Source: Streptomyces venezuelae (GTDB lineage Bacteria; Actinomycetota; Actinomycetes; Streptomycetales; Streptomycetaceae). Taken from it: 64,000 nucleotides of DNA. The position numbers and the translations under genes were made by a program. The stretch's first letter is position 1. Every line of letters starts with the position of its first letter. The DNA lies in contig NZ_CP029193.1 in NCBI RefSeq assembly GCF_008642355.1, positions 1,574,001-1,638,000 of the forward strand, in the 5' to 3' direction. The notes beneath the pieces are model-generated. The model searched no databases. It saw nothing but the letters and a program-made list of their open reading frames with translations, and was not told where the DNA came from. Shown here piece by piece: positions 1 through 8,437 of the stretch.

Positions 1-10
1 TCCCCGAACG

Positions 11-47
11 GGCGCGGTCCGCACCTGATCCCCGTGCGGACCGCGCC
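11..47. terminator. Strong hairpin terminator at window start
   Basis: A perfect 14-bp stem (11-24 with 34-47) encloses a 9-base loop and is followed by a pyrimidine-rich run. It most likely ends a gene that lies to the left of the window. It also argues against the GTG at 34 being a start codon for the next gene, because that codon lies inside the right arm. Confidence 0.75.
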
Positions 48-87
48 TCTTCCCTCTTTCGCTTCTCCCGAACGATTGGTTCTCTCC

Positions 88-1422
88 ATGGCACGCATCT
101 CCGTACGGAGCGCCGTGGCCGTCGTCGCGCTGGCTCTCGCGCTCACCTCGGGCGCCGTCGTCGTCAGCGGCGGTGGCGACGAGGGGGCTGGGCGGTCGAC
201 GCCCGCCGCGGTCGGGCCCGCCGCGCCGCTCGACGGTCTGCGCGGCGGCGACCTGGACCGGGGCGTGGAGGCGCTCAGGACCAGGCTGCGCGAGCAGCCG
301 AAGGACTTCGCGTCCTGGGCCACGCTCGGCACGGCCTACGTCGAACAGGCCCGCACCCGCGGCGACCCGGCCCTCTACCGCGCCGCCGACCGCGCCCTGG
401 ACCGCTCCCTCCGGCTGCGCCCCGGATACGACGCGGCGCTCGCGGGGCGCGCCGCCGTCGCCGCCGCCCGGCACGACTTCCGCGGCGCCCTGCGCCACGC
501 CGAGGCCGCCCTCGCCGAGAACCCGTACGGCGAACGGGCCCTTGCCACCCGTATCGACGCCCTCGTCGAACTCGGGCGCTACGACGCGGCGTCCCGCGCG
601 GCCGACGAGGCGGACGCGCGACGGCCCGGCGTCCCCGTCTTCACGCGGTACGCGTACGTGCGCGAGCTGCGTGGCGACACCGCGACCGCGCGGCGTGTCC
701 TGGAGCGGGCGCTCGACGGGGCGACCGCGCCCGGCGACGTCGCGTACGTGGCGACCGCGCTCGGCCAACTGGCCTGGCGGCAGGGCGAGTACAAGGCAGC
801 GCTGCGGCACTGCGGAGCCGCGCTGCGGGCGGACTCCACGTACCTGCCGGCCCTGGAGTGCCGGGCCAGGGCGCGGGCCGCGCGGGGCGGGACGGCCGCG
901 GCGGTGGCCGGGCTGCGCGACGTCGTCGGACGGCAGCCGCTGCCGGGGCCTCTCGTCGCGCTCGGCGAGCTGTACGAGGCCGGGGGCGACCTGACGCGGG
1001 CCCGTGAGCAGTACCGCCTCGTGGACGCGTGGGCCGCGCTGGCCCGGGCGAACGGGGTCGACCCGGACCTCGACACGGCGCTCGCCTCCGCCGACCACGG
1101 GGACGAGGCGGAGGCGCTGCGGGCGGCGCGCGCCGCGTGGGAGCGGCGCAGGACGGTCCACACGGCGGACGCGCTCGCGTGGGCGCTGCACGTGAACGGC
1201 AGGGACGAGGAGGCTCTGCGGTACGCGCGGCGCGCGACGGCCACAGGGTTCGAGGAGGCGGCGTTCCGCTACCACCGCGGGATGATCGAACGGGCCGTCG
1301 GGGACGAGACGGCGGCGCGCAGATCGCTGACGTCGGCGCTGCGCCTGAACCCCGGTTTCTCGCCGGTGGGTGCGCGCGAGGCGCGGGAGGCGCTGCGGTC
1401 GCTCGGGGGTGACGTGCCGTGA
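88..1422 (+). CDS. TPR-repeat protein with N-terminal signal/anchor segment
   Basis: A 444-residue protein. Residues about 7-28 form a hydrophobic signal or anchor segment after a basic start (MARISVRS), so it is probably exported or membrane-tethered. From about residue 70 to the end it is a run of alanine/arginine-rich helical pairs typical of tetratricopeptide repeats (L-A-x-A pattern, tyrosine or alanine at the repeat turn), a protein-protein interaction scaffold. The ATG at 88 is chosen because the in-frame GTG at 34 falls inside a terminator. Its stop overlaps the GTG of the nickel/cobalt transporter by 4 bases, so the two are co-translated, and the TPR protein may assist metal export. 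No catalytic motif is visible. Confidence 0.82.
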   Translation: MARISVRSAVAVVALALALTSGAVVVSGGGDEGAGRSTPAAVGPAAPLDGLRGGDLDRGVEALRTRLREQPKDFASWATLGTAYVEQARTRGDPALYRAADRALDRSLRLRPGYDAALAGRAAVAAARHDFRGALRHAEAALAENPYGERALATRIDALVELGRYDAASRAADEADARRPGVPVFTRYAYVRELRGDTATARRVLERALDGATAPGDVAYVATALGQLAWRQGEYKAALRHCGAALRADSTYLPALECRARARAARGGTAAAVAGLRDVVGRQPLPGPLVALGELYEAGGDLTRAREQYRLVDAWAALARANGVDPDLDTALASADHGDEAEALRAARAAWERRRTVHTADALAWALHVNGRDEEALRYARRATATGFEEAAFRYHRGMIERAVGDETAARRSLTSALRLNPGFSPVGAREAREALRSLGGDVP

Positions 1423-2870
1423 GGCGCCCGGGGAGCCAGGTGGCCCTGGGTGTCTGGGCCGGTGTGGTGCTCGGGGTGGGTGTCGCGCTCGGCGGCCTCG
1501 GTGGCACGGCGCACGCGCATCCGCTGGGCAACTTCACCGTCAGTCGGTACGACGGACTCGTCGCCGGGCCGGGACGCCTGACGGTCGACCACGTGGAGGA
1601 TCTGGCCGAGATCCCCGCCGCGCAGGCCGCGCCCCGCATCCGTGAGGCGGGCCGGGCCGCCTGGGCCCGGCAGCGCTGCCGGGACGCGGCCGACGACGCC
1701 CGCCTCACCGTCGCGGGGCGCGACACGGAGCTGACCGTGGGCGCCGCGCGGGCCCTCGATCGGCCGGGACAGGCGGGCCTCGGCACCCTCCGCGTCGAAT
1801 GCGCCTTCACCGCTCCCCTGCCGCGGAACGACGGAGTGAGCGTCGAGTTCCGCAGCGGCGGGCGGGACGGCACCGGCTGGCGTGAGGTCACCGCCCGCGG
1901 CGACCGGATGACCCTCACCCGCTCCGACGTGCCGCAAAGGTCCGCGTCGGGGCGGCTCACCCGCTACCCGAAGCGGCTGTTGTCCGCCCCGCCGGGCACC
2001 GCGTCCGCGTCGCTGCGGATCACGCCGGGCGGCCCCGCCCTCCCGGACGCCCGCCCCGGGGAGAGGGAGAGCGGCGTGGCCTCCGTGCTGCCCCGTGGTG
2101 CCGACCGGTGGGCGCAGGCCCTCACCGGCCTCGTCGGCCGGCATCCGCTCACCCCGGCCTTCGCGGCGCTCGCCCTCGGCACCGCCGCGCTCCTCGGCGC
2201 CCTGCACGCGCTCGCGCCGGGCCACGGCAAGACCCTCATGGCCGCCACCGCTGCGGCCCGCGGCCGTGCCTCCGTAGGCGACGTGCTGCCGCTCGCCGCG
2301 TCCGTGACCGTCACGCACACCCTGGGCGTGCTCGCCCTCGGTCTGCTGGTGAGCGGGGGCTCCGCCGCGGGCCCGTCGGTGGTCGCCTGGCTCGGCGTGG
2401 TCAGCGGGGTGCTCGTCACGGGTGCGGGGGTGCTGCTCGTACGCAGGGCGTGGCGGCGGCGCGGGACGGGCCACGGGCACGGGCACACCCACGAGCACGG
2501 TCACACGCACCATCACGACCACGGCCACCACCACTCCCCCGGCACCGGGCTGCGCGGCACGCTCTTCCTCGGTTTCGCCGGAGGGCTCGTGCCGAGTCCG
2601 TCCGCCGTCGTCGTGCTGGTCGGCGCCGCCGCGCTCGGGGAGGCGTGGTTCGGGCTGCTGCTCGTGGTCGCGTACGGGGTGGGGCTCGCGGGCACGCTGA
2701 CGGCCGCCGGGTTCCTCGTCGTGCGCGTGGGGTCGTTCGCGGGGCGGCGCGTGGGCCCTGAGTGGGTGCGCCGGGGAGCGCGGCGGTTCCTGCCGCTCGG
2801 TTCGGCCTGCGTGGTTCTCGTTCTTGGGTGCGGATTGGTGTTCAAGGGGGCTGCAACGGCGCTCGGTTGA
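1419..2870 (+). CDS. NicO-family nickel/cobalt transporter (RcnA/HoxN type)
   Basis: A 483-residue membrane protein that moves nickel or cobalt across the cytoplasmic membrane, most likely outward (RcnA-like). It has a signal peptide (about 10-28), then an extracytoplasmic domain starting AHPLGNFTVSRYDG, then membrane segments. The family signature LHALAPGHGKTL has H263, H269 and K271; a second motif, TVTHTLG, lies downstream. Residues 351-375 are a metal-binding loop of alternating His and Gly/Thr/Glu between membrane segments, as in RcnA-type exporters. It is translationally coupled to the upstream TPR gene by a GTGA overlap. The exact metal and direction cannot be read from the sequence. 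Confidence 0.88.
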   Translation: MRRPGSQVALGVWAGVVLGVGVALGGLGGTAHAHPLGNFTVSRYDGLVAGPGRLTVDHVEDLAEIPAAQAAPRIREAGRAAWARQRCRDAADDARLTVAGRDTELTVGAARALDRPGQAGLGTLRVECAFTAPLPRNDGVSVEFRSGGRDGTGWREVTARGDRMTLTRSDVPQRSASGRLTRYPKRLLSAPPGTASASLRITPGGPALPDARPGERESGVASVLPRGADRWAQALTGLVGRHPLTPAFAALALGTAALLGALHALAPGHGKTLMAATAAARGRASVGDVLPLAASVTVTHTLGVLALGLLVSGGSAAGPSVVAWLGVVSGVLVTGAGVLLVRRAWRRRGTGHGHGHTHEHGHTHHHDHGHHHSPGTGLRGTLFLGFAGGLVPSPSAVVVLVGAAALGEAWFGLLLVVAYGVGLAGTLTAAGFLVVRVGSFAGRRVGPEWVRRGARRFLPLGSACVVLVLGCGLVFKGAATALG

Positions 2871-2901
2871 GCTAGTTTTGTGGAGAATCGCACCGCTGCG
2901 G

Positions 2902-4590
2902 ATGGGGGGGGCGCCCGTGAGCCGGCCAGAGCGCGTGATCGCCGGGCGGTACCGCCTCCTTGCCCCGTTGGGCGAGGGCGGCATGGGTACCGTGTGGCGT
3001 GCCAGGGACGAGGTGCTCGGCCGCGAGGTGGCCGTCAAGGAAGTGCGTGCCCCCGCCGGGCTCCCGGCGCCCGATGTGGACCGGCTGTACGTGCGCCTCG
3101 AGCGGGAGGCCTGGGCCGCCGCCCGCATCCCGCACCGGAACGTGGTGACGGTCTACGACGTCGCGAGCGAGCACGGCCGCCCCTGGATCGTCATGGAGCT
3201 GGTGCGCGGCCTGTCGCTCTCCGACGTGCTGGAGGCCGAGGGCGCGCTGACCCCGCAGCGGACCGCCGAGATCGGCGCCGAGATCCTCGGCGCCCTGCGC
3301 GCCGCGCACGACGCCGGTGTCCTGCACCGCGACGTGAAGCCCGGCAACGTACTGATCGCGAACGACGGCCGTGTCGTCCTGACGGACTTCGGGATCGCGC
3401 TCGTCGAGGGGAGTTCGCAGCTGACGATGACCGGAGAGGTCGTCGGGTCGCCCGAATTCCTCGCTCCGGAGCGGGCGTTGGGGCAGCGGCCGGGGCCCGC
3501 GTCCGACCTGTGGTCGCTCGGTGTGCTGCTGTACGCCGCGGTGGAGGGCAGCTCGCCGTTCCGTCAGGACACCCCGCTGAGCACGTTGCGCGCGGTGGTC
3601 GACGAGGAGCTGCCGCCCGCCAGCCACGCCGGACCCCTCACGTCGGTGATCGAGGGGCTGCTCCGGAAGGACCCGGACGAGCGGATGTCCGCCGCCGAGG
3701 CCGAGCGCGATCTGCGGATCGTGGCCGGGGGCGGCACCCCGCGCACGGAGGCGGCGTTCCCGTACCTGCCGACGACCACGGCCGGACGGCCGCCCTCGGA
3801 GCCGTCACCGCCCGTGCCCTACCCCGTTCCGCCGCCGGGTCCTGCCACGGTCGTCGGCACCCCTGCGGACGAACCGCGCAGGGACCGCCGGGCGAAGGCC
3901 GCCCTGGTGGCGGGGCTCGTCGCGCTGGCGCTGGCTCTCGGCGGGATCACGTACGCCCTGATCGGCCGGGACGACGACGGCGGCGGCAACGGCGGCTCCG
4001 AGGGGAGCCGGAACACCGGCGCGGGGACGACCGGGTCCACCGGCGACAACGACGGGGGAGGGTCGGGCGGGTCCACGGGCGGGAAGGACGACGGCGGCTC
4101 CACGGGCGGCAGCGGAGGCAGCGGCGGGAACAGCGGAAGCGGCGGCGGCAGCGGCGGCAGCACCGGGAACAACGGCGGTGGCGACGGCGGCACCACCAAG
4201 CCGCCCGCCCAGAGCGTGAAGGTGCACGTCGTGGGCGCCCACACGCAGTACGAGGGGGCGTGCCCACCGGCGGCCGGTCAGGCGCCGGCGTTCACCGCGA
4301 CGTTCACCGTGGGGCGCGTCCCCGCCACCGTCGAGTACCGCTGGGTCACGGCGTCCGGCGAGTCGGGCGATCCGGGCTGGAAGACGCTGTCCTTCTCCTC
4401 GGGCGGCGGGAAGACCCGGCAGGTGAACCACGTGGAGACCGCGTACGACCAGGACGGCGGGACGTATCAGAACTCGGTCCACGTCCAGGTGCGCAAGCCG
4501 GTGTCGGCGACGTCGAACTCGGTCGCGTACACGGTGACGTGCGAGGAGGAGACCCCGACGGGCGGGGCCTCCTACACGCCGAACGGGTAG
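2902..4590 (+). CDS. Membrane Ser/Thr protein kinase with Gly/Ser-rich stalk
   Basis: A 562-residue eukaryotic-type kinase. The N-terminal kinase domain (about 10-275) shows the glycine loop GEGGMGTVW, the ATP-binding lysine in VAVKEV, the catalytic loop HRDVKPGN (about 142-149), the DFG motif (about 162) and the APE-like APER. A Pro-rich linker leads to one membrane span (about 333-354), then a long Gly/Ser/Asn low-complexity stalk (about 357-432) and a roughly 130-residue extracellular domain with two cysteines; I see no PASTA repeats. It presumably senses something at the cell surface and phosphorylates cytoplasmic targets. The start is uncertain: GTG at 2917, preceded by a G-run, is an alternative. 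Confidence 0.9.
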   Translation: MGGAPVSRPERVIAGRYRLLAPLGEGGMGTVWRARDEVLGREVAVKEVRAPAGLPAPDVDRLYVRLEREAWAAARIPHRNVVTVYDVASEHGRPWIVMELVRGLSLSDVLEAEGALTPQRTAEIGAEILGALRAAHDAGVLHRDVKPGNVLIANDGRVVLTDFGIALVEGSSQLTMTGEVVGSPEFLAPERALGQRPGPASDLWSLGVLLYAAVEGSSPFRQDTPLSTLRAVVDEELPPASHAGPLTSVIEGLLRKDPDERMSAAEAERDLRIVAGGGTPRTEAAFPYLPTTTAGRPPSEPSPPVPYPVPPPGPATVVGTPADEPRRDRRAKAALVAGLVALALALGGITYALIGRDDDGGGNGGSEGSRNTGAGTTGSTGDNDGGGSGGSTGGKDDGGSTGGSGGSGGNSGSGGGSGGSTGNNGGGDGGTTKPPAQSVKVHVVGAHTQYEGACPPAAGQAPAFTATFTVGRVPATVEYRWVTASGESGDPGWKTLSFSSGGGKTRQVNHVETAYDQDGGTYQNSVHVQVRKPVSATSNSVAYTVTCEEETPTGGASYTPNG

Positions 4591-4608
4591 GTGGGGCCGG
4601 GCGGGGGG

Positions 4609-5430
4609 TCAGGCCGCCGCGGTGAACACGGGGAGGTAGCCACCGGACTGGCCGGCGGCGGTGGGGTGGTAGGACTCGCCGATGTTGGTCCAGTTCACGC
4701 TGTGCAGCCACGGGCTGCCCGAGCAGATCTCGTGCCCGGAGAAGGCCGACGTGACGTTGCCGAAGGCGAAGCCGTGGTCGGCGGCGCGCTTGGCGGTGGC
4801 CGTGTTGAGGTAGTCGGACGCGTCGTTGATGGCGGCCCGCTCGCGCTCGGAGAGGCCGGCGAGACAGCTGCCGTTCAGCTTGTAGAAGCGGGGGTAGCCG
4901 AGGACGACGACGCGGGCGGAGGGTGCCTTCGCGCTGATCGCGTCGTACACCTTGTCGAGGTTGCCGGGGAGCGTGGAGTCCACGTACTGGCGGGCCTGGT
5001 TGATACGTGCGATGCAGTTGCTCTCGGACTGCAGGACGCAGGTGGTCATGACGTCGGCGAAGCCCGCGTCGTTGCCGCCGACGGAGATCGAGACGAGTCC
5101 GGTGCCGCTGCCGAGCGGGCCCAGCTGGTTCGCCAGAACATCACCCGTACGAGCACCCGAGCACGCCGTGAAGTTGAAGCTGGAGGGTGAGTGGGCCTTC
5201 GCCCACAGTGCGGGGTAGGCGCGGGTGCTGCGCTTGCAGTTGCCGCTTCCGCTGTCGTAGCTGCCCGCGCCGACACCCGAGGAGTAGGAGTCGCCGAGGG
5301 CCACGTAACCGGTGGCCGCGGCCTTCTGGGCGGTCGCCTGGTCCGCGTGGGCCGCTGCCGCGCCGGTGAGCGCGAAGGCGGCCGCGAGGAGGAGCGAGGA
5401 CATGTATGCCGTGATTCGGGACAATTTCAT
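4609..5430 (-). CDS. Secreted SGNH/GDSL lipase-esterase
   Basis: A 273-residue secreted hydrolase acting on lipid or ester bonds. A signal peptide (1-30, ending AHA) is followed by the SGNH blocks: nucleophile S48 in GDSYSSG, the block II glycine in the CSGARTGD region, N120 in GGNDAGF, and the catalytic His in SYHPTAAG near the C-terminus. The six cysteines fit the disulfide pattern of the Streptomyces GDSL lipase group (S. rimosus / S. coelicolor type). Start supported by GGGAGG six bases upstream of ATG. It converges on the kinase gene and is divergent from the polysaccharide cluster. Confidence 0.93.
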   Translation of the reverse strand: MKLSRITAYMSSLLLAAAFALTGAAAAHADQATAQKAAATGYVALGDSYSSGVGAGSYDSGSGNCKRSTRAYPALWAKAHSPSSFNFTACSGARTGDVLANQLGPLGSGTGLVSISVGGNDAGFADVMTTCVLQSESNCIARINQARQYVDSTLPGNLDKVYDAISAKAPSARVVVLGYPRFYKLNGSCLAGLSERERAAINDASDYLNTATAKRAADHGFAFGNVTSAFSGHEICSGSPWLHSVNWTNIGESYHPTAAGQSGGYLPVFTAAA

Positions 5431-5665
5431 GGAACCTCCCTTAGCAGGATTTCTGCCTCGACCGTGGTAGCACCGCTCCCCCGGCCGCCGATAGTGTCCA
5501 TGTCAATGAATTCCTCAACAATTCCCTTGCCCACGTGGGAAGTTCATCTACCGCTCACGGGTGTGGCGGGGAACATCTGCACACCTCCTCCGCATCTTGA
5601 CGGGCCGCCGGAGGCTGCGCGACATTGAGGCCCGGCATCCGGTGCGTCGGGGGGCAAAGTCACCA

Positions 5666-6109
5666 ATGCAGACCATCAGGATCAAGGCCGCGCCCGCAGA
5701 CACAGGGCAACAGGCCGGACGGGGCGCGGAGAAGGCCCCGCAACCGGTGCAGGATCTGCTGCCGCTGCTCGCCGGGGCGGCCGTCGCCGTGGGCGGCGTC
5801 GGCGCGGTGCTCGCGCTCGTCGACCTGGGTTCGCCGCTGCGCGCCCCCTTCACCCTCTTCTTCCTGCTCGCCGCGCCGGGCGCCGCCATCGGCACCGCGC
5901 TGCGCGCCCTCACACCGTGGGGCCGGGCGGTGGTCGCCGTGTCCGGGGCGCTGGCCGTCAACCTGCTCGTCGCGCAGGGCATGCTGGCGCTGCACGTGTG
6001 GTCGATGCGCGGGGGCGTCGTCGCGGTCGCGGCGCTCAGCTCGCTCATCGCCCTGCCGAGCGCAGCACGGCGGCTGCGCCACCGCGGGGCGAAGTGGTGG
6101 ACCTGCTGA
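5666..6109 (+). CDS. Small multispanning membrane protein, first gene of polysaccharide cluster
   Basis: A 147-residue protein with a short polar N-terminus and about four hydrophobic segments (roughly 28-50, 55-73, 80-104, 110-128), ending in basic residues. I do not recognise a characterised family. It is separated by a single base from the GTG of the acyltransferase gene, so it is very likely translated with it, and its position at the head of the 5.6-14.2 kb run suggests a membrane role in cell-surface glycan production. The ATG at 5666 is used because the upstream in-frame residues are Arg-rich and unlike a coding N-terminus. Confidence 0.7.
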   Translation: MQTIRIKAAPADTGQQAGRGAEKAPQPVQDLLPLLAGAAVAVGGVGAVLALVDLGSPLRAPFTLFFLLAAPGAAIGTALRALTPWGRAVVAVSGALAVNLLVAQGMLALHVWSMRGGVVAVAALSSLIALPSAARRLRHRGAKWWTC

Positions 6110-6110
6110 C

Positions 6111-7232
6111 GTGAACATCACCGTGCACCGCCCCGGCGAGCTCACCGCGGCCGACCGGGCGGCGTGGACCGCACTGCAGTCCAAGGCCCACCTCGACGGC
6201 TCGCCCGAGCTCGCCAACCCCTTCCTCTCCCCCGAGTTCGCGCTCGCGATCGGGCACGAGCGGCGCGGGGTGCGGATCGCCGTCGTGCGCGAGGAGGGCG
6301 GGCAAGCCGCGTTCCTGCCCTTCCAGCGGTCCGTGGCCGGTGTCGGCCGCGCCATCGGTCTCGGTGTCTCTGACTGCCAGGGCCTGGTCCACCGGCCGGG
6401 TTTCGACTGGGACGCGCGGGACCTGCTGCGGGCCTGCGGCCTCTCGGTGTGGGAGTTCGATCACCTGGTGGGCGGGCAGACACCGTTCGAGGCGAGTGCG
6501 TCCGGCTCCTTCCCGTCCCCCGTCATGGACGTCGACCGGGGCTATGAGGCCTATCTGAGCCAACTTCGCACGCGCGCACCGAAGTTCACTCGCACCACAC
6601 TGGCCAAGGAGCGCAGGCTCGGCCGCGATCACGGCCCCGTCCGTTACGTGCACGACGAGCGCGACCCCGCGGCCCTGGCCACGCTGATGGGCTGGAAGTC
6701 CGCGCAGTACCGCAGGACCGGCCGCAGCGACCGCTTCGCGCAGCCGTGGATCGCCCACCTCGCGCGCCGGCTCTTCCACACCCGCTCCGACTCGTTCGCC
6801 GGAGCCCTCTCGGTCCTCTACGCCGGGGACGCGCCGGTCGCCGCGCACTTCGGGCTGCGCTCCGAACGGATCCTCGCCTGCTGGTTCCCCGCGTACGACC
6901 CGGCGTTCGCCAAGTACTCGCCCGGTCTGGTCCTGCATCTGCGCATGGCCGAGGCCGCGGCGGCCGACGGCATCGCGTACCTCGATCTCGGGCGCGGCCA
7001 GAAGGCGTACAAGGACTCCCTCAAGACCCGCGATCTCACCGTCTCCGAGGGGTGGGTGGCGCTCCGCAGCCCGGTGGCGTTCGGACACCTCGCGCGGCGC
7101 GCACCGGTCAGGGCACTGCGGAACACCGTGCAATCACGACCGGAATTCTTCGAACCGGCCGACAAACTGCTCAAGCAGGTGGGTCGAATTCGATCTAGAG
7201 GCGGGGAATTTCGATCTAGGGGCAAGGAATAA
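6111..7232 (+). CDS. CelD/BioF2-type GNAT-superfamily acyltransferase
   Basis: A 373-residue protein starting with GTG one base after the previous stop. Its C-terminal half has the acetyltransferase fold of the CelD/BcsL and FemAB-like group: a YLSQL...PKFTRTTLAKERRL segment, SVLYAGDAPVAAHFGLR and YLDLGRGQKAYKDSLKTRD motifs. Such proteins occur in bacterial polysaccharide clusters, where they are thought to acylate sugars or lipid-linked intermediates. The last 15 codons contain an imperfect tandem duplication (about 7187-7229; IRSRGGEFRSRGKE). Context with two glycosyltransferases, a deacetylase and a flippase supports a role in an exported glycan. Substrate unknown. Confidence 0.8.
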   Translation: MNITVHRPGELTAADRAAWTALQSKAHLDGSPELANPFLSPEFALAIGHERRGVRIAVVREEGGQAAFLPFQRSVAGVGRAIGLGVSDCQGLVHRPGFDWDARDLLRACGLSVWEFDHLVGGQTPFEASASGSFPSPVMDVDRGYEAYLSQLRTRAPKFTRTTLAKERRLGRDHGPVRYVHDERDPAALATLMGWKSAQYRRTGRSDRFAQPWIAHLARRLFHTRSDSFAGALSVLYAGDAPVAAHFGLRSERILACWFPAYDPAFAKYSPGLVLHLRMAEAAAADGIAYLDLGRGQKAYKDSLKTRDLTVSEGWVALRSPVAFGHLARRAPVRALRNTVQSRPEFFEPADKLLKQVGRIRSRGGEFRSRGKE

Positions 7233-7594
7233 GGCAGTCCGAATGTGATCGCACAGATTACTCAAATCATGAGAAACGTGGGACCACGTTCCAGGTCTTG
7301 CCATACAGTCTCAATCATCAATACCGTCGTACATCCACCCGCAACGGTCCATCACGCAATGCGATCCGGGGGAGGGCTCAGGATCGCGGTGGCACCCGAG
7401 CGGGGCGCGGTAGGGGGGTGCCGTGCTCGGTGACCGCTCTTCGACCGAGTCACGTCCCGCGCAATGCCAGCTCACTCGACATGCACGGAGATCGATTTCG
7501 TCATGCTCAAGTGTGAACCCCCCTTTCGAACCGGATCAATTGCCGGACCGCCCGGGGGCGGGCGGTCCACCGGACGAGAGGGACCACCGGACTC
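7233..7594. other. 362-bp non-coding region before the glycosyltransferase operon
   Basis: No convincing gene is present. The stretch is less GC-rich than its surroundings near 7240-7340 and contains a dyad ACGTGG-GA-CCACGT at 7276-7289, followed by an A/T-richer zone (CTTGCCATACAGT). It probably carries the promoter and control sites of the four-gene operon starting at 7595. No terminator hairpin of note was seen for the gene at 6111-7232, so read-through remains possible. Confidence 0.5.
7276..7289. promoter_or_regulatory. Dyad before the glycosyltransferase operon
   Basis: ACGTGG and CCACGT are separated by GA, a symmetric 14-bp site in the 362-bp region before the GT2-deacetylase-flippase genes. 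Its centre is about 312 bp from the start codon, so it would act on a distal promoter. Regulator unknown. Confidence 0.35.
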
Positions 7595-8437
7595 ATGAGT
7601 TCATTTGTGCGCCCGGCACATGCCGGACAAGACCCGTTGAAAGAGATCGCCGGAAACCCCGGAAACTACCGTCCGATCTCGACGCACTTGGCGATCACAC
7701 CGCCGGTCAGTGTGGTCATACCCGCCATGAACGAAGCGGAGAATCTGCCGTACGTCTTCAAGACACTGCCCGACTGGATCCACGAGGTGGTCCTCGTGGA
7801 CGGCAACTCCACCGACGACACGGTCGCCGTGGCCCGCGACCTGTGGCCGGACGTGAAGGTCGTCCGCCAGCTCGGCAAGGGCAAGGGCGACGCGCTGATC
7901 ACCGGCTTCGCCGCGTGCACGGGCGACATCATCGTGATGGTCGACGCCGACGGCTCGGCCGACGGCCAGGAGATCGTCTCCTACGTCTCCGCCCTCGTCT
8001 CGGGCGCGGACTTCGCCAAGGGCTCCCGCTTCGCCAACGGCGGCGGCACGGACGACATGACGCCGATCCGCAAGCTCGGCAACCACGTCCTGTGCTCCGT
8101 CGTGAACACCAAGTTCGGGGCCCGCTACACCGACCTGTGCTACGGCTACAACGCGTTCTGGCGGCACTGCCTCGACAAGATCGAGCTCGACTGCACCGGC
8201 TTCGAGGTCGAGACCCTGATGAACATCCGGGTCGTCAAGGCGGGGCTCAAGGTCCAGGAGATACCGAGCCACGAGTACCTGCGGATCCACGGCACCAGCA
8301 ACCTCAGGGCCGTCCGTGACGGCATCCGCGTACTGAAGGTGATCCTCTCGGAGCGCTCCAACCGCGACAGACGCGGCGCGCGGCGCAAGGCCGCCCGCGC
8401 CCTGCCTCTCCCCGCGGGGCGGGGAGAGGCGTCTTGA
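7595..8437 (+). CDS. Family 2 glycosyltransferase (dolichyl-phosphate-mannose-synthase-like)
   Basis: A 280-residue GT-A fold enzyme transferring a sugar from a nucleotide donor, probably to a lipid carrier or growing glycan. Family motifs: PVSVVIPAMNEAENLP at the nucleotide-binding strand, VLVDGNSTDDT, GKGKGDALITG, and the metal-binding D-A-D in MVDADGSADG (about 116-118). The C-terminal part (CYGYNAFWR, GFEVETLMNIR, EIPSHE) matches polyprenyl-phosphate mannosyl/glucosyltransferase-like GT2 proteins. No clear membrane span, so it is cytoplasmic or peripheral. It begins the operon; its stop overlaps the TTG of the next glycosyltransferase. Confidence 0.88.
   Translation: MSSFVRPAHAGQDPLKEIAGNPGNYRPISTHLAITPPVSVVIPAMNEAENLPYVFKTLPDWIHEVVLVDGNSTDDTVAVARDLWPDVKVVRQLGKGKGDALITGFAACTGDIIVMVDADGSADGQEIVSYVSALVSGADFAKGSRFANGGGTDDMTPIRKLGNHVLCSVVNTKFGARYTDLCYGYNAFWRHCLDKIELDCTGFEVETLMNIRVVKAGLKVQEIPSHEYLRIHGTSNLRAVRDGIRVLKVILSERSNRDRRGARRKAARALPLPAGRGEAS

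Noticed and set aside
34..87. Longer N-terminus of the TPR gene from GTG 34
   Set aside because: The GTG lies in the right arm of a perfect terminator hairpin; ATG 88 gives a normal signal segment.
7187..7229. Short tandem repeat at the end of the acyltransferase gene as an att site or recombination scar
   Set aside because: Two imperfect in-frame copies only; more likely a local slippage duplication in a nonessential tail.
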